Positions 46,090 through 55,786 of a stretch of DNA of 64,000 nucleotides are shown here, piece after piece (position 1 is the stretch's first letter; the number at the start of each line of letters is the position of its first letter). Under the pieces are notes generated by a model. The model did not search any database, was not told where the DNA came from, and worked only from the letters and a program-made list of their open reading frames with translations. A program made the translations under genes and the position numbers. This DNA is from Pseudonocardia sp. CNS-004 (lineage in GTDB: Bacteria; Actinomycetota; Actinomycetes; Mycobacteriales; Pseudonocardiaceae), in NCBI GenBank assembly GCA_001942185.1, contig MKJV01000069.1, forward strand, positions 62,001-126,000, read 5' to 3'.

Positions 46090-46395
46090 CCCGGTCGCCG
46101 CGGTCGGCTGCGCAGATCTCCAACGCCAGGCAGTGCGGGTACGGGGTCGGTGGCCGCGGCGGGAGCGTGATCGTCACGTGCTCGGGCCCCTGCTCGAACG
46201 GCACCTCCCCCACCCCGAGCAGCCGGACCGACGAGACCCGCTCGTCGGGACCGATGCAGCAGGTTCCCGTTCTTCGCCACGATGTCGATCAGCAGCTCGA
46301 TCACGTGGCCGGGGCTCTTGTACTCCGCGCGGTCGTCGCAGAACCACTCCCCGACGCAGGTGTCGGTCTGCCACACGACCGGCTGGACGTCACCG
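46090..46395 (-). pseudogene. Deletion remnant of a GH29 alpha-L-fucosidase
   Basis: One frame gives WQTDTCVGEWFCDDRAEYKSPGHVIELLIDIVAKNGNLL, close to the conserved C-terminal end of the GH29 catalytic domain (residues split here only for illustration; bases about 46390-46270). After a frame change the neighbouring frame gives IGPDERVSSVRLLGVGE and then VTITLPPRPPT, which resembles the fucosidase C-terminal beta domain. The roughly 80 residues normally between these parts are missing, and everything upstream is replaced by the end of the GH127 gene. This is a true remnant rather than a single indel. Confidence 0.6.
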
Positions 46396-48238
46396 GGAAG
46401 TACACCGTGTAGGGCTCCTCACGGACCTCGTGCAGAGGCACGAACCTGATCGAGTGCGGCTGCCCCACCGTGCGGTAGCCGGGCAGCCACTGGGCCCACT
46501 GGCGTTCGTCGTCCGGCACCAGCAACGACGTCGGCTCCTCGACCTCTCCGATCAAGGTCGTCTCCCGATCACACAGCCCCGCCAGGACGACCGGCCCCTC
46601 GACGAAGGCGACGGTCGCCGGTTCGTCCGGCACGGGGTCGACGCGCAACCGGTGCGGAAGCGTCAGCTCGACGACCGACCGTCCGCCCGCGTGGTCGACC
46701 TGCAGGAAACCGCCCTCGGTCCGGGAGACGACGTCACCGTTGTGCGTGACCACCGGTGGCCCGTCGACCCAGACCGGGATCCGCAGGCGGAGCCGGAGTG
46801 GGACGTCGCGCTCGGAGGTCACGGTGATCCCCACACCCCACGAGTCGGGCCGGTGGCGGGCGCCGGACGCACCGGCATTCGCGTCCGGGCCGACCCGCTC
46901 CGCGGTCTCGCGTCGCTCGAGCACGATGCGTACCGCCGAACCGCCCCTGGTCGTCTCCAGGACGGCCGGGACGTACTGGGCGACGACGATGGCATCCGAC
47001 GCGTCCTGGTAGAACACCAGGGAGCTGTGGCGGGTGTGGGCCTGGACGAGGGTCCCGTGGCAGCACCAGAAGTCCTCGGTGGGCGAGCCCCAGTTCTTCC
47101 TCGCGCCCCCGTTCAGCGGGAGGAAGTAGGACACCATCCCGGTGGCCGGATGTTGCTGGGCAAGGATGCCGTTGTACAGGTTCCGCTCGATGTAGTCGAG
47201 GTAGCCCTTCTCCCCCGTCCAGCAGAACAGCACGTCGGCCAGCCGGATCATGTTGTAGACGGTGCAGTGCTCCTGGTTCTTCGCACCGCGGCGCGCCGCG
47301 AGCTCGAAGGGCGGCGTCCAAATCTCGCCGGCCGTCTGGCCGCCGGTGCAGAACGTCCCGCGCTCGGTGACGGCGCAGCGCCAGTAGGCGTGCACCACAT
47401 CCGCCCACCGTTTCTCCCCGGTGACCTCGAAGGCGCGGGCCGCGCCGAGTACCTCTGGGATCGTCGTGTTGGCGTGCATGTTCGTGAGGACGTCGACACC
47501 GGCGACGAGCGGATCGAAGAGCCGGCGGCGGTAGTAGCGGTCGAGCAGCTCGCGGAACACGTCCTCGCCGGTCAGGTCGAGCAGGTCCGCCCACACCTCG
47601 AGCATCCCACCGGTCTCGACGTCGAGGATGTCGTCGAACCGGTCCCGGTCGAACTGCGCCGACCAGCGGGCGAACCAGTGACCGGCCCGGCGGGCGATCT
47701 CGCGGGCGGCATCGTGATGCAGGTCGCGCGCGGTGTCGACCAGGCCCATCAAGGTCTTGTGGATCGAGTACTGCGGCGCCCAGACCGGTTTTCCCGCCGC
47801 GATCCGGTCCAGGAACGCCGGCGGCACCGCGAAGACCCATTCGCCGCCGTTCTCGCGCTGGCAGCGCTCCAGTCCCGCCACGACGTCGTCGACGCGTGCC
47901 CGGAGCAGACCGTCTCCCTCCGCGGCCGCTTCGCGGGCGGCCGCCGACAGCCAGTGCCCGACGAAGTGGCCGCGCAGCTGCCCGGCCGGCGTCTCCCAGC
48001 CCCAGTGGCGATCCTCCCCTCGCTTCCGGGCGTCGCTCGACGAGACCTGCAGGTGCCAGAGACGGTCGCCGATGCCGGCCTCGATGTAGTGGTTCTGGAG
48101 CAGGTTCTCGTCCCGCAGGGATGCGAGGTACTCGCGGTTGACCCGACGGCGCCGATCGAACGTCCCGGCGGCCAGGCGAACGGCACCGATCGGCAGCGGG
48201 CGCGCGGACGCGGGTGCCGGATGAGTGAGGGGGGTCAT
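46301..48238 (-). CDS. GH127 beta-L-arabinofuranosidase family protein
   Basis: ATG 48238 has AGGAGGAG 6 bases upstream. The protein carries the GH127 zinc-thiolate active site: Glu323 and Cys325 in NQEHCTVYNM, and Cys392-Cys393 in DFWCCHGT, the residues that bind zinc and act as nucleophile in characterised beta-L-arabinofuranosidases. The N-terminal (alpha/alpha)6 barrel and C-terminal beta domain are complete up to EPYTVYFPV near base 46395, the usual end. The open frame then runs about 30 residues into the fucosidase remnant, so the original stop has been lost or hidden by an indel. It probably acts inside the cell on arabinose-containing oligosaccharides. Confidence 0.85.
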   Translation of the reverse strand: MTPLTHPAPASARPLPIGAVRLAAGTFDRRRRVNREYLASLRDENLLQNHYIEAGIGDRLWHLQVSSSDARKRGEDRHWGWETPAGQLRGHFVGHWLSAAAREAAAEGDGLLRARVDDVVAGLERCQRENGGEWVFAVPPAFLDRIAAGKPVWAPQYSIHKTLMGLVDTARDLHHDAAREIARRAGHWFARWSAQFDRDRFDDILDVETGGMLEVWADLLDLTGEDVFRELLDRYYRRRLFDPLVAGVDVLTNMHANTTIPEVLGAARAFEVTGEKRWADVVHAYWRCAVTERGTFCTGGQTAGEIWTPPFELAARRGAKNQEHCTVYNMIRLADVLFCWTGEKGYLDYIERNLYNGILAQQHPATGMVSYFLPLNGGARKNWGSPTEDFWCCHGTLVQAHTRHSSLVFYQDASDAIVVAQYVPAVLETTRGGSAVRIVLERRETAERVGPDANAGASGARHRPDSWGVGITVTSERDVPLRLRLRIPVWVDGPPVVTHNGDVVSRTEGGFLQVDHAGGRSVVELTLPHRLRVDPVPDEPATVAFVEGPVVLAGLCDRETTLIGEVEEPTSLLVPDDERQWAQWLPGYRTVGQPHSIRFVPLHEVREEPYTVYFPVTSSRSCGRPTPASGSGSATTARSTRAPAT

Positions 48239-48326
48239 TTCTGCTCCTCCTGTCGGGACCAGGGACGAGCCGGTGTGGGCCCGTCACCTGGTGAGGTCCG
48301 TGCTCGTCGAGCCGGCTGCCGGAAGA

Positions 48327-48560
48327 TCAGCCGCTGAACCCGTGCCGGGCATTGGCGCGCAGGTGGTCGGAGTCGAAGTCGAGCCCCAGCCCGGGCCCCG
48401 GGAAGGGGTCGAACTTGATGCCGGTGTGGCCGGATTCGACGATCTCGCGGATCTCCTCGACGACCCCGTCACGGGTGCCGAACCGGCGCTGGTTGGGGTG
48501 GGTGTAGAAACCGGTGCCATCGGAGCCGACCAGCCACGGCACCACTCCGGTGATCTTCAT
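48327..48560 (-). pseudogene. Internally deleted enolase-superfamily (mandelate racemase-like) fragment
   Basis: The 77-residue frame starts MKITGVVPWLVG, like the N-terminal strand of mandelate racemase/muconate lactonising enzymes. It then jumps to FYTHPNQRRFGTRDGVVEEIREIVESGHTGIKFDPFPG, the first barrel strand region normally about 120 residues further on. The catalytic lysines, metal ligands and barrel are absent. It lies 11 bases after the GH95 gene, as an operon gene would, so it is likely a deleted sugar-acid dehydratase. Expression of the short product is possible, but enzymatic function is not. Confidence 0.55.
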
Positions 48561-48571
48561 CGATACGGCTC

Positions 48572-50856
48572 CTACAACTCGAACTCGACACGAACCGGCT
48601 CGCCTGCGCCGACCGGAACCGGTTCGCCCGGACCGGCCGACCCGCGAGCCCTCTCACACCGGACCCTCACCACGACATCGACGTCGGATCGCAGGACGGC
48701 GTGCGCCTGCCCGCGATCCAGGTTCCAGGCCAGCTCGGCGACGGTGACCCGGTTCCGGCAGCGGACCCCGCTGATCCGTCCGCGCACCCACCCCCGGGGC
48801 ACTGCCGGGAGCAGCTCGATCACCCCGGGGCGGGAGTAGACCAGCGATTCGAGGATCACCGCCGGGATCGCGTGCGCCGCGTCGGCGTTGTAGGTCTCCA
48901 GCCCGGGGTTGTGCGAGGTCATCAGCGAGCGGAAGACCATGTCGTTGCCGAGGATCTTGCCGAGGTTCTCCTCGACGAGTCCCGCGTCCTTCAGCCGGGC
49001 CGCGCAGAGGGCCCGGTGCAGGCTCCCGTGCGCCGAGAGGTTCTCGTCGCCGCGCAGCACGAGGGCGCGACGCGCGGCCGCCGCCAGCTCGGGAGTGCCG
49101 TCCGGGGTGATCTCGTGCAGCGGCCAGACCGGGTACAGGTGGCTGACGTGCCGGTGGTGGTCGGGGGTCTCCAGGCCGGGCCACGCCCACTCGGCCAGCG
49201 CACCGCGGGAGTCGACGCGGTAGGGAGGCAGCTGTTTCAGCAGGGTCTGCCAGCGCGCGACGGCGGCCTCCTCGAGGCCGAGACGCGTGCACACCTCGAC
49301 GGCCGCGCCGAGCGCGTGCCGGGCGGCCGCGATGTCCATCGTGGCGTTCACGGCGGCCACCCCGGTCCGGCCTGCGGGGCCCACCTCCGGGGAGTAGGAC
49401 GGGACGAACACCATGCAGCCGTGCTCGTCCTCGCGCGTCAGGAAGTCCTCGAAGAACATCGCGGCCTCGACCAGCCACGGCGCCAGCACCTCGGCGAGGA
49501 ACTCCTCGTCGCCGGTCACCTGCCAGTGCTCCAGCAGCGGGAACAGCAGCCAGTCCGCGCCGGCGATCCACATCGCCCACGGCCAGTCGGCGTCGAGGTG
49601 GATCAGCGCCCGTGCTCGCCGTCGGTGCGGCTGGGTGCGAGCACGCCCCGCACCCCGAACACGGCACGGGCGTTCTCGCGCCAGTCGTCGATCTGGTCCG
49701 CGATCAGCGCCCGCAGGCTCTGCACCACCTCCGGGAGCGCACCGACGCCGGCGCCGGCCAGCTGCAGGTTCACGTTGGCGTCGGTGGTGAAGTCGCCCGA
49801 CCACGCCGCGCCCCACTCCCCGAGCCACAGCCCGGTGAGCCGCGGCGGCAGCACCCCGCTGGAGCTGATCAGCAGGTACCGCCCGGCGTGGAACACGGCC
49901 TCGAGCAGCGCCGGGCTCGGGGACGGATCCCGGCGCTGCGCGGCGAGCAGCTCCCCGACCGGCTGCGCCCGCTCGGCCGGGGACACCCCGAGATCCAGCT
50001 CCACGCGCTCGTACATCGCGGAGTGGAGAGGGGCGTGCCGGGCCAGCAGCTGCTCGTACTCGGCCGGGAGCGCATCCAACCGTTGCCGCAGGAGCCCCTC
50101 GTCGGGCGGCGCGTCCCCCCGGTCCAGCACGGTGAGCAGCAGGAGCCCGGATGCCCCGCGGACGACGGCGCGATCACCGTCCACACGGACCGGCCCGTCG
50201 ACCGCGACGAGCCGGGTGCCGCCGACGAACCCGTACGCCCCGAGGCCCGGTGGGTAGGTGCCCCGGATCGTGAGCAGCGCGTGCCGCGGGTCCTCTACCT
50301 CGGCGACCGATGCGTACCCGACACCGGCCGGCCGACCCGGGAGCTCGCCCGACAGCCGCACGTCCACGTCGAGAGCGGGCCCGACCAGCTCGAACACCAG
50401 CACCCGGTCGGGGCGTGAGACGAACGCACGGCTGCGCCACGCGCCGGCGACATCGGTCCAGGTCGCGCTCACCTCGCCGGTGCGGAAGTCGGTCTCCCGG
50501 CGGTAACCCGTCACCGGCGCCGGGTTGGCGCGGTCGAGCGCGACCGCGAAGCCGGGGTGGAACGGCTGGGTCCATGCCAGCCGCCTGCCGTCGGAGAAGG
50601 CGTGCTGCGCCGCCTCCGCCTCGCTCGCGAGGACGAGGTCGCGCACCTCGTCGAGCCGGTATGCGACCGCGGGCGGTCTCATCTCCCGCGTGCCGTTGGG
50701 CAGCACGAGCCGGTGGTGGGTGACGATCAGCTGCTCGGCGGCCGGGTCGCCGACCACCAGAACGCCGGTCTCCCCGTTGCCCGAGACGAACGCGTCCTCC
50801 CACCGCGCCGCGGGCGCGGTGTCGTGGATGCCGTGACGCGGGCCGCCGGTGATCAC
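48572..50856 (-). CDS. GH95-family glycoside hydrolase (frameshifted)
   Basis: GTG 50856 overlaps the permease stop. The N-terminal beta domain includes WEDAFVSGNGETGVLVVGDPAAEQLIVTHHRLVLPN. The linker LTGLWLGEWGAAWSGDFTTDANVNLQL is the GH95 hallmark (usually GLWN-----P-W-----NIN-QM). One base is missing near 49612, after which HLDADWPWAMWIAGADWLLFPLLEHW continues the (alpha/alpha)6 barrel. SHLYPVWPLHEI holds the family's His region. The restored protein has about 761 residues. GH95 enzymes remove alpha-L-fucose or alpha-L-galactose from plant glycans. It is in an operon with the sugar ABC importer. Confidence 0.85.
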
Positions 50857-51751
50857 CCCTTGAAGGCCCCGTCCAGGATGCCCGCGACCATCCTGCGCCC
50901 GACGACGACGAACAGCACGAGCAGCGGGAGCGTCGCCAGGAACGAACCGGACATGGCCAGGCCCAGGTCGATCGTCCGCTCGTTCTGCAGGGCCTTGATG
51001 GCGATCTGCACGGTGAACCGCTCCGGTGACTTCAGCACGATGAACGGCCAGAGGAAGTCGTTCCAGGCGCTGACGAACCCGAACAGGCCGAGCACGAAGG
51101 CCGCGGGCCGCACGATCGGGAAGGCGATCCGCCAGAAGATCTGCACGTGCTCGCCCCGTCGATGCGGGCGGCCTGCATCAGCTCGTCGCTGACGGTCGCG
51201 CTGATGTGCTGGCGCATCCAGAAGATCCCGAACGCGCTCGCGAGCCCCGGGACGACCAGCGCCTGCAGGGTGTCGACCCAGCCCAGCCAAGAGATGATCA
51301 TGTACTGCGGGATGATCGCGAGCTGCGTCGGCACCGTCATCGTGAGCACGACGATCAGGAACAGCGCGTTGTTGCCGCGAAATCGCAGCTTCGCGAACGC
51401 GAACCCGGCGAGCGCGCACAGCACCGCGTGCCCGACGCCGATGGACGTGGCGACGAACAGGCTGTTGAGGATCGACTGCAGGAACGGCACCGTGTCGAAC
51501 ACGAGCCCGGCCAGGTGGAAGAAGTTCCCACCGGGGACGATCTCCGGCGGCATCTGCGTGGCCGTCGCCGAGTCGGTGGAGGCGACGATGAACATCCAGT
51601 AGAGCGGGAAGAGGCAGAGGAACGTGGCGCCGGCCAGCAGCAGGTAGTTCCACCACCGCACGCGCCCGAGGCGCCCCCGGTGCCGGCGTCGTCCGGCGGG
51701 CGGTGCCCCGGTGACCACGGTCGGTTCCATCGTCGTCGGTTGCAACGTCAT
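50853..51751 (-). CDS. Carbohydrate ABC transporter permease, MalG type (frameshifted)
   Basis: ATG 51751 overlaps the previous stop (ATGA). N-terminal ATFLCLFPLYWMFIVAS begins helix 1. The frame shifts near 51152 inside the EAA loop (DELMQAARIDGA then FWRIAFPIVRPAAFVLGLFGFVSAWNDFLWPFIVL), consistent with one missing base. The restored length is about 299 residues with six helices. Together with the MalF-type permease and the binding protein it forms a CUT1 oligosaccharide importer. The ATPase is not encoded here and is probably a shared MsiK-type protein elsewhere. Confidence 0.87.
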
Positions 51752-52704
51752 CGCTCCGCCCTGATCCGGCTCGACAGCAGGTAGTTGACGACGGCGGCGA
51801 CGATCACCATCACGAACAGCGCGACGCCGATCGCCGAGCCGTAACCGAACTCGTACTGGCCGAAACCCTGCTCGTAGAGGAACAGCGACAGCGTCTGGCA
51901 CTGGCGCACGGGGCCGCAGGTCAGGACGCCGGGCGAGACCAGCAGCGGTTCGGTGAAGATCTGCAGCCCGCCGATCGTCGACGTCACGACGGTGAAGATG
52001 ATCACCGGTCGGAGCGACGGGATCGTGATGTGGACGAACTGCTTCCACCCCCCTGCCCCGTCGATCGACGCCGCCTCGTAGAGGTCGCGCGGCACCGCCT
52101 GCAGCGAGGCGAGGTACAGCAGCGTCGTGTAGCCGAACCAGCGCCATGCCACCATGACGGCGATCAGCAGGTGGCTCCCCCAGGTGGACTGCACGAAATC
52201 GATGGGTCCGACCCCGACGAAACCGAGCAGCCAGTTGAGCAACCCGTAGTTCCGGTCGAAGAGCTGCGCGAACACGATGGCGGTGGCCGCGACCGACGTG
52301 ATGTAGGGCACCAGCATCGACATGCGGAAGAACAGCGCGAACCGCAACCGGGCGTGGTTGAGCACGTGGGCGAGCAGTAGAGCGAGCGCCAGTTGCGGAA
52401 TCGTCGACAGCAACCAGATGCTGATCGTGTTGGCCGTGGCGTTCCAGAACCGCGGGTCGCCCAGCATGCGGGTGAAGTTGTCCAGCCCGATGAAGTCCTG
52501 GTCGCCGATCGGATTCCAGTCGAACAGCGCGACGTAGAAGGTGAACAGGAACGGCAGGAGCCCGAAGGCCGCGAAGAGCACGAAGAACGGGGCGATGTAG
52601 GCGTACGGGCTCAGCGCTTCGACGAAGGGGAGCCGCCACCGGCGCCCACCGGTGCCCGACGGCGCCGGGACCTGCCTTCGGGGCAGCGTGGGGGTGGCCG
52701 TCAT
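51748..52704 (-). CDS. Carbohydrate ABC transporter permease, MalF type
   Basis: This is an intact 318-residue permease. PYAYIAPFFVLFAAFGLLPFLFTFYVALFDWNPIG is helix 1 and the following periplasmic loop, and YEAASIDGAGGWKQFVHITIPSLRPVIIFT is the EAA loop contacting the ATPase. It starts at ATG 52704 overlapping the binding-protein stop (ATGA) and ends overlapping the MalG-type gene. Confidence 0.9.
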   Translation of the reverse strand: MTATPTLPRRQVPAPSGTGGRRWRLPFVEALSPYAYIAPFFVLFAAFGLLPFLFTFYVALFDWNPIGDQDFIGLDNFTRMLGDPRFWNATANTISIWLLSTIPQLALALLLAHVLNHARLRFALFFRMSMLVPYITSVAATAIVFAQLFDRNYGLLNWLLGFVGVGPIDFVQSTWGSHLLIAVMVAWRWFGYTTLLYLASLQAVPRDLYEAASIDGAGGWKQFVHITIPSLRPVIIFTVVTSTIGGLQIFTEPLLVSPGVLTCGPVRQCQTLSLFLYEQGFGQYEFGYGSAIGVALFVMVIVAAVVNYLLSSRIRAER

Positions 52705-53974
52705 TGGCCGATGGCCGTGCGAATGTTGCCCACCGCCCGGTCCCAGGCCGTGGCCGGGTCTCCGCCGGCCTGCTCGACGTCGACGAGCGCGTTGAGGAAC
52801 TCCGCGCCGATCGTCCCCGTGTCCGGGCCCATGTGGAACGGCTCGAGCCCGAGCACCGCCTGGGTGTAGATCTGCCCGATGGGCGCCCCGGAGAAGAACG
52901 GCTCGGTCCGGCCGATGAGCTGCGGGTCCTCGTAGACCGCAGGCGTGGTCGGCAGCGTGCGACGTCGAGGAAGTGCGCGAGCTGCCGCTCCGGCGCCTGC
53001 ATCTCCTTGATGTAGGCCCAGGCGGCCTCGGGGTTCTGCGCACGTCGCGGGATCGCGAGGTAGCTGCCGCCCCAGTTGCCCGCGCCACCCGGGATCGTGG
53101 CGATGTCCCACTTGCCCTCGGTGTCGGGTGCGATCCGGCGGAAGCTGTTCAGCATCCACGAGGGCGCCGAGACCACGGCGTAGTCACCCCGGGGCAGGGC
53201 GGCGTTCCACCCCTCCGACGCGTAGGAGAGCTTCGCCGAGATGTTCGCGTCGAGCGCGCGCAGCGCCAGGTCGAAGGCCTCTTTGACCTCCGGATTGTCG
53301 GCGTAGATGGGGTTGCCGGCGTCGTCGTAGTACTTCTGCGACACCTGGTTCACGGCCTGGTAGAAGACGCTGGTCGGCACGTTGTCGACGAACGGTTTCC
53401 CGGTGGCGGCGACATAGCGCTGCCCGGTGGCGATGAAGTCGTCCCACGTGGGCCACAGCGCCGAGACCGACTCCCGGTCGGTGGGCAGCCCGGCCGCGGC
53501 GAACAGGTCGGTGCGGTACGCGACCGCCAAGCCGCCGACGTCGGTGGGGATCCCGATGATCTCTCCGCCCTCGGCGGTGGCCTGGGCCATCACCCAGTCC
53601 AGGTAGTCACCCTTGATCTCGTCGGCGCCGAACTCGCGCAGGTCGTGGAAGTTCTGCGGCTGTTCGAGGAACTTGGGCAGCTCGTCGCCCTGGATCAGAA
53701 CGAGGTCGGGCACCTGCCCGCCGGCCAGCGCGGTCGTCAGCCCCTGCGCGGTCTCCTGGGAGCTGCCGACCTCGGTGAGGCCCACCTGGATGTCGGGATG
53801 CTTCTGCGTGTACTGGTCGACGGACCGTTGCTGGTCGATCCCGGACATCGACCAGAACTCGAACGACTTCCCGTCGCCCCCTCCGCCCCCGCCTGCGGCG
53901 GAGCCGGGGCTGCAGGCGGCGGTCATGGCGAGCGCTGCGGCGGCCACGAGCGTGGCGGCGGTGCGGAGATTCAC
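52701..53974 (-). CDS. Sugar ABC transporter substrate-binding lipoprotein (frameshifted)
   Basis: GTG 53974 has GGAGG 9 bases upstream. The signal peptide ends in a lipobox (LAMTAACSPGS), followed by a Gly-rich linker and KSFEFWSMSGIDQQRSVDQYTQKHPDIQV, the start of a family 1 solute-binding fold. WPTWDDFIATGQRY and PSWMLNSFRRIAPDTEGKWDIATIPG are conserved inner segments. One base is missing near 52963; the frame then ends with VYEDPQLI and the C-terminal helix. The length is about 424 residues. A LacI-type operator lies about 80 bases upstream. The cargo is probably arabino- or fuco-oligosaccharide, judging from neighbouring enzymes. Confidence 0.87.
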
Positions 53975-54055
53975 GGCGGTGTGCCTCCAGATCAGCGGTG
54001 GCAGCAGCGCTCCCACCACGTACATGTGCAGAACGATCGATCACGGGTGTCGAAC

Positions 54056-54066
54056 CGAAAGTTTCG
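54056..54066. promoter_or_regulatory. LacI operator 1, CGAAA-G-TTTCG
   Basis: CGAAAGTTTCG is an odd-length inverted repeat upstream of the sugar ABC operon (start 53974). The 13-base block CGAAAGTTTCGAA is repeated exactly at 54170-54182 before the GH51 gene. A LacI-family gene at 55787-56826 supplies the likely repressor. Confidence 0.7.
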
Positions 54067-54169
54067 AAAACGGGCAGCTACACCGGTCCACCAGGCGTCT
54101 TGGTGTAACGCCGGGCACAGTATAACGTCAAACCTCGCTTGTGAAGCCCGTCCGATCGGCCTGCACGAT

Positions 54170-54180
54170 CGAAAGTTTCG
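54170..54180. promoter_or_regulatory. LacI operator 2, CGAAA-G-TTTCG
   Basis: This is an exact second copy of the operator at 54056, 20 bases before the GH51 start codon. TATAAC at 54121-54126 is a possible -10 element for GH51, placing this operator where a repressor would block transcription. The pair probably coordinates the ABC/GH95/GH127 operon with GH51. Confidence 0.7.
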
Positions 54181-54199
54181 AATTCCGAGAAGGAGCCGC

Positions 54200-55736
54200 A
54201 TGGCACGTCCGATGCACGTTTCGTCGTCGATCTCGACGTCGCAGGGCCGCCGATCAGCAAGCACCTCTACGGCCACTTCGCCGAGCACCTCGGCCGCTGC
54301 ATCTACGGCGGGTTCTGGGTGGGCGAGGACTCACCGATCCCCAACGAGGGTGGAATCCGACTCGACGTCGTCGAGGCCCTTCGCGCGCTGGACGTGCCCA
54401 ACCTGCGCTGGCCCGGCGGGTGCTTCGCGGACGCCTACCACTGGCGCGACGGCATCGGGCCGAAGCAGGACCGGCCGGTGATGGTCAACTCGCTGTGGGG
54501 TGACGTCGAGGAGAACAACCACTTCGGCACCCACGAGTTCATGGCGCTGTGCGAGCTCCTCGGCGCCGACCCCTACGTCAACGGCAACGTCGGTTCGGGG
54601 ACCGTCCAGGAGATGAGCGAGTGGGTCGAGTACCTCACCCGTGACGGCGACTCGCCCATGGTCCGCATGCGCAAGGCGGGCGGCCGCGAGGCGCCGTGGA
54701 AGGTGCCGTTCTGGGGCATCGGCAACGAGGCGTGGGGCTGCGGCGGGCACATGCGCGCCGAGACCTACGCCGACCTGGCCTGCCGTTACGCCACGTTCCT
54801 GCACAACCACGACGGCAACACGCTGTACCGGATCGCCGCCGGCGCCTCGGACGACGACCTCACCTGGACCGAGGCGCTGATGAAGGCCATCAGCTGCCTG
54901 GGCTGCACGAGCCGGCCCCACGGCCTGTTCCAGGCGATCTCGTTCCACTACTACACCTTCGCCGGCGACGGGATCGCGAAGAGCCCGGCCACGGACTTCA
55001 CCGACGAGCAGTACTACCGGACGATGGTCAAGGCGGCCGACATCGACCGCGTGATCGCCGCGCACAGCGCCGTGATGGACGCCTACGACCCGCTGCGGCA
55101 GGTCGGGCTCGTCTGCGACGAGTGGGGCACCTGGTGGGAGGCCGAACCGGGCACCAACCCGCGCTTCCTGTACCAGCAGAACACCCTGCGCGACGCGCTC
55201 GTCGCGAGCCTGCACTTCGACGTCTTCCACAAGCACGCCGCCCGGCTGCGGATGGCGAACATCGCCCAGACCGTCAACGTGCTGCAGGCGATGATCCTCA
55301 CCGACGACGAGGACCGCCTGGTGCTCACCCCGACCTACCACGTGTTCGAGATGAACAAGGGACACCAGGACGCGGTCTCGGTGCCGGTCCACGTGGTCGA
55401 GGCCGCCGCCGCGGTGCCGGTCGGCGACCAGGAGCTCGACCCGCTGTCGGTCTCCGCCAGCACGAAGGACGGCAGGGCACTGGTCTCGCTGAGCAACCTC
55501 GCCCTCGACACCGGCACGACCGTGCGGCTCGACCTGCGCGGCCGGGCGATCACGGCCACCCGCGCCCGGATCCTCACGGCCGACAAGCCGCAGGGCCACA
55601 ACACCCCGACCGATCCGGACGCGTGGCGCCGGCCACCTTCACCGTGACGACCGGGCCCGGCGCGCACGGTTCCACGGAGCTGACCGCGGTGCTCCCGCCG
55701 CACTCGTTCGCCACCGTCGAGCTCGACCTCGCCTGA
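54200..55736 (+). CDS. GH51 alpha-L-arabinofuranosidase (frameshifted)
   Basis: ATG 54200 follows GAAGGAG. A missing G near 54213 shifts the first codons; then DLDVAGPPISKHLYGHFAEHLGRCIYGGFWVGE gives the family's N-terminal signature. RWPGGCFADAYHWRDGIGP follows. The acid/base Glu is in WGIGNEAWGCGG (about residue 177) and the nucleophile Glu in VCDEWGTWW (about residue 308). A second missing G near 55626 precedes the C-terminal beta sandwich end (LPPHSFATVELDL). Restored length is about 512 residues. No signal peptide is seen, so it likely trims arabinose from oligosaccharides after import. It is divergent from the ABC operon with shared LacI-type operators. Confidence 0.9.
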
Positions 55737-55786
55737 CGCGGCGCCCCGTGCGGTGCCGCCCGGCGCCGGCACCGCGCGGGCTCCCG

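Noticed and set aside
45461..48337. Plus-strand open frame of 958 codons across the HNH and GH127 genes
   Set aside because: It is antisense to GH127, whose zinc-site motifs are clear, and its own translation is low-complexity and without domains.
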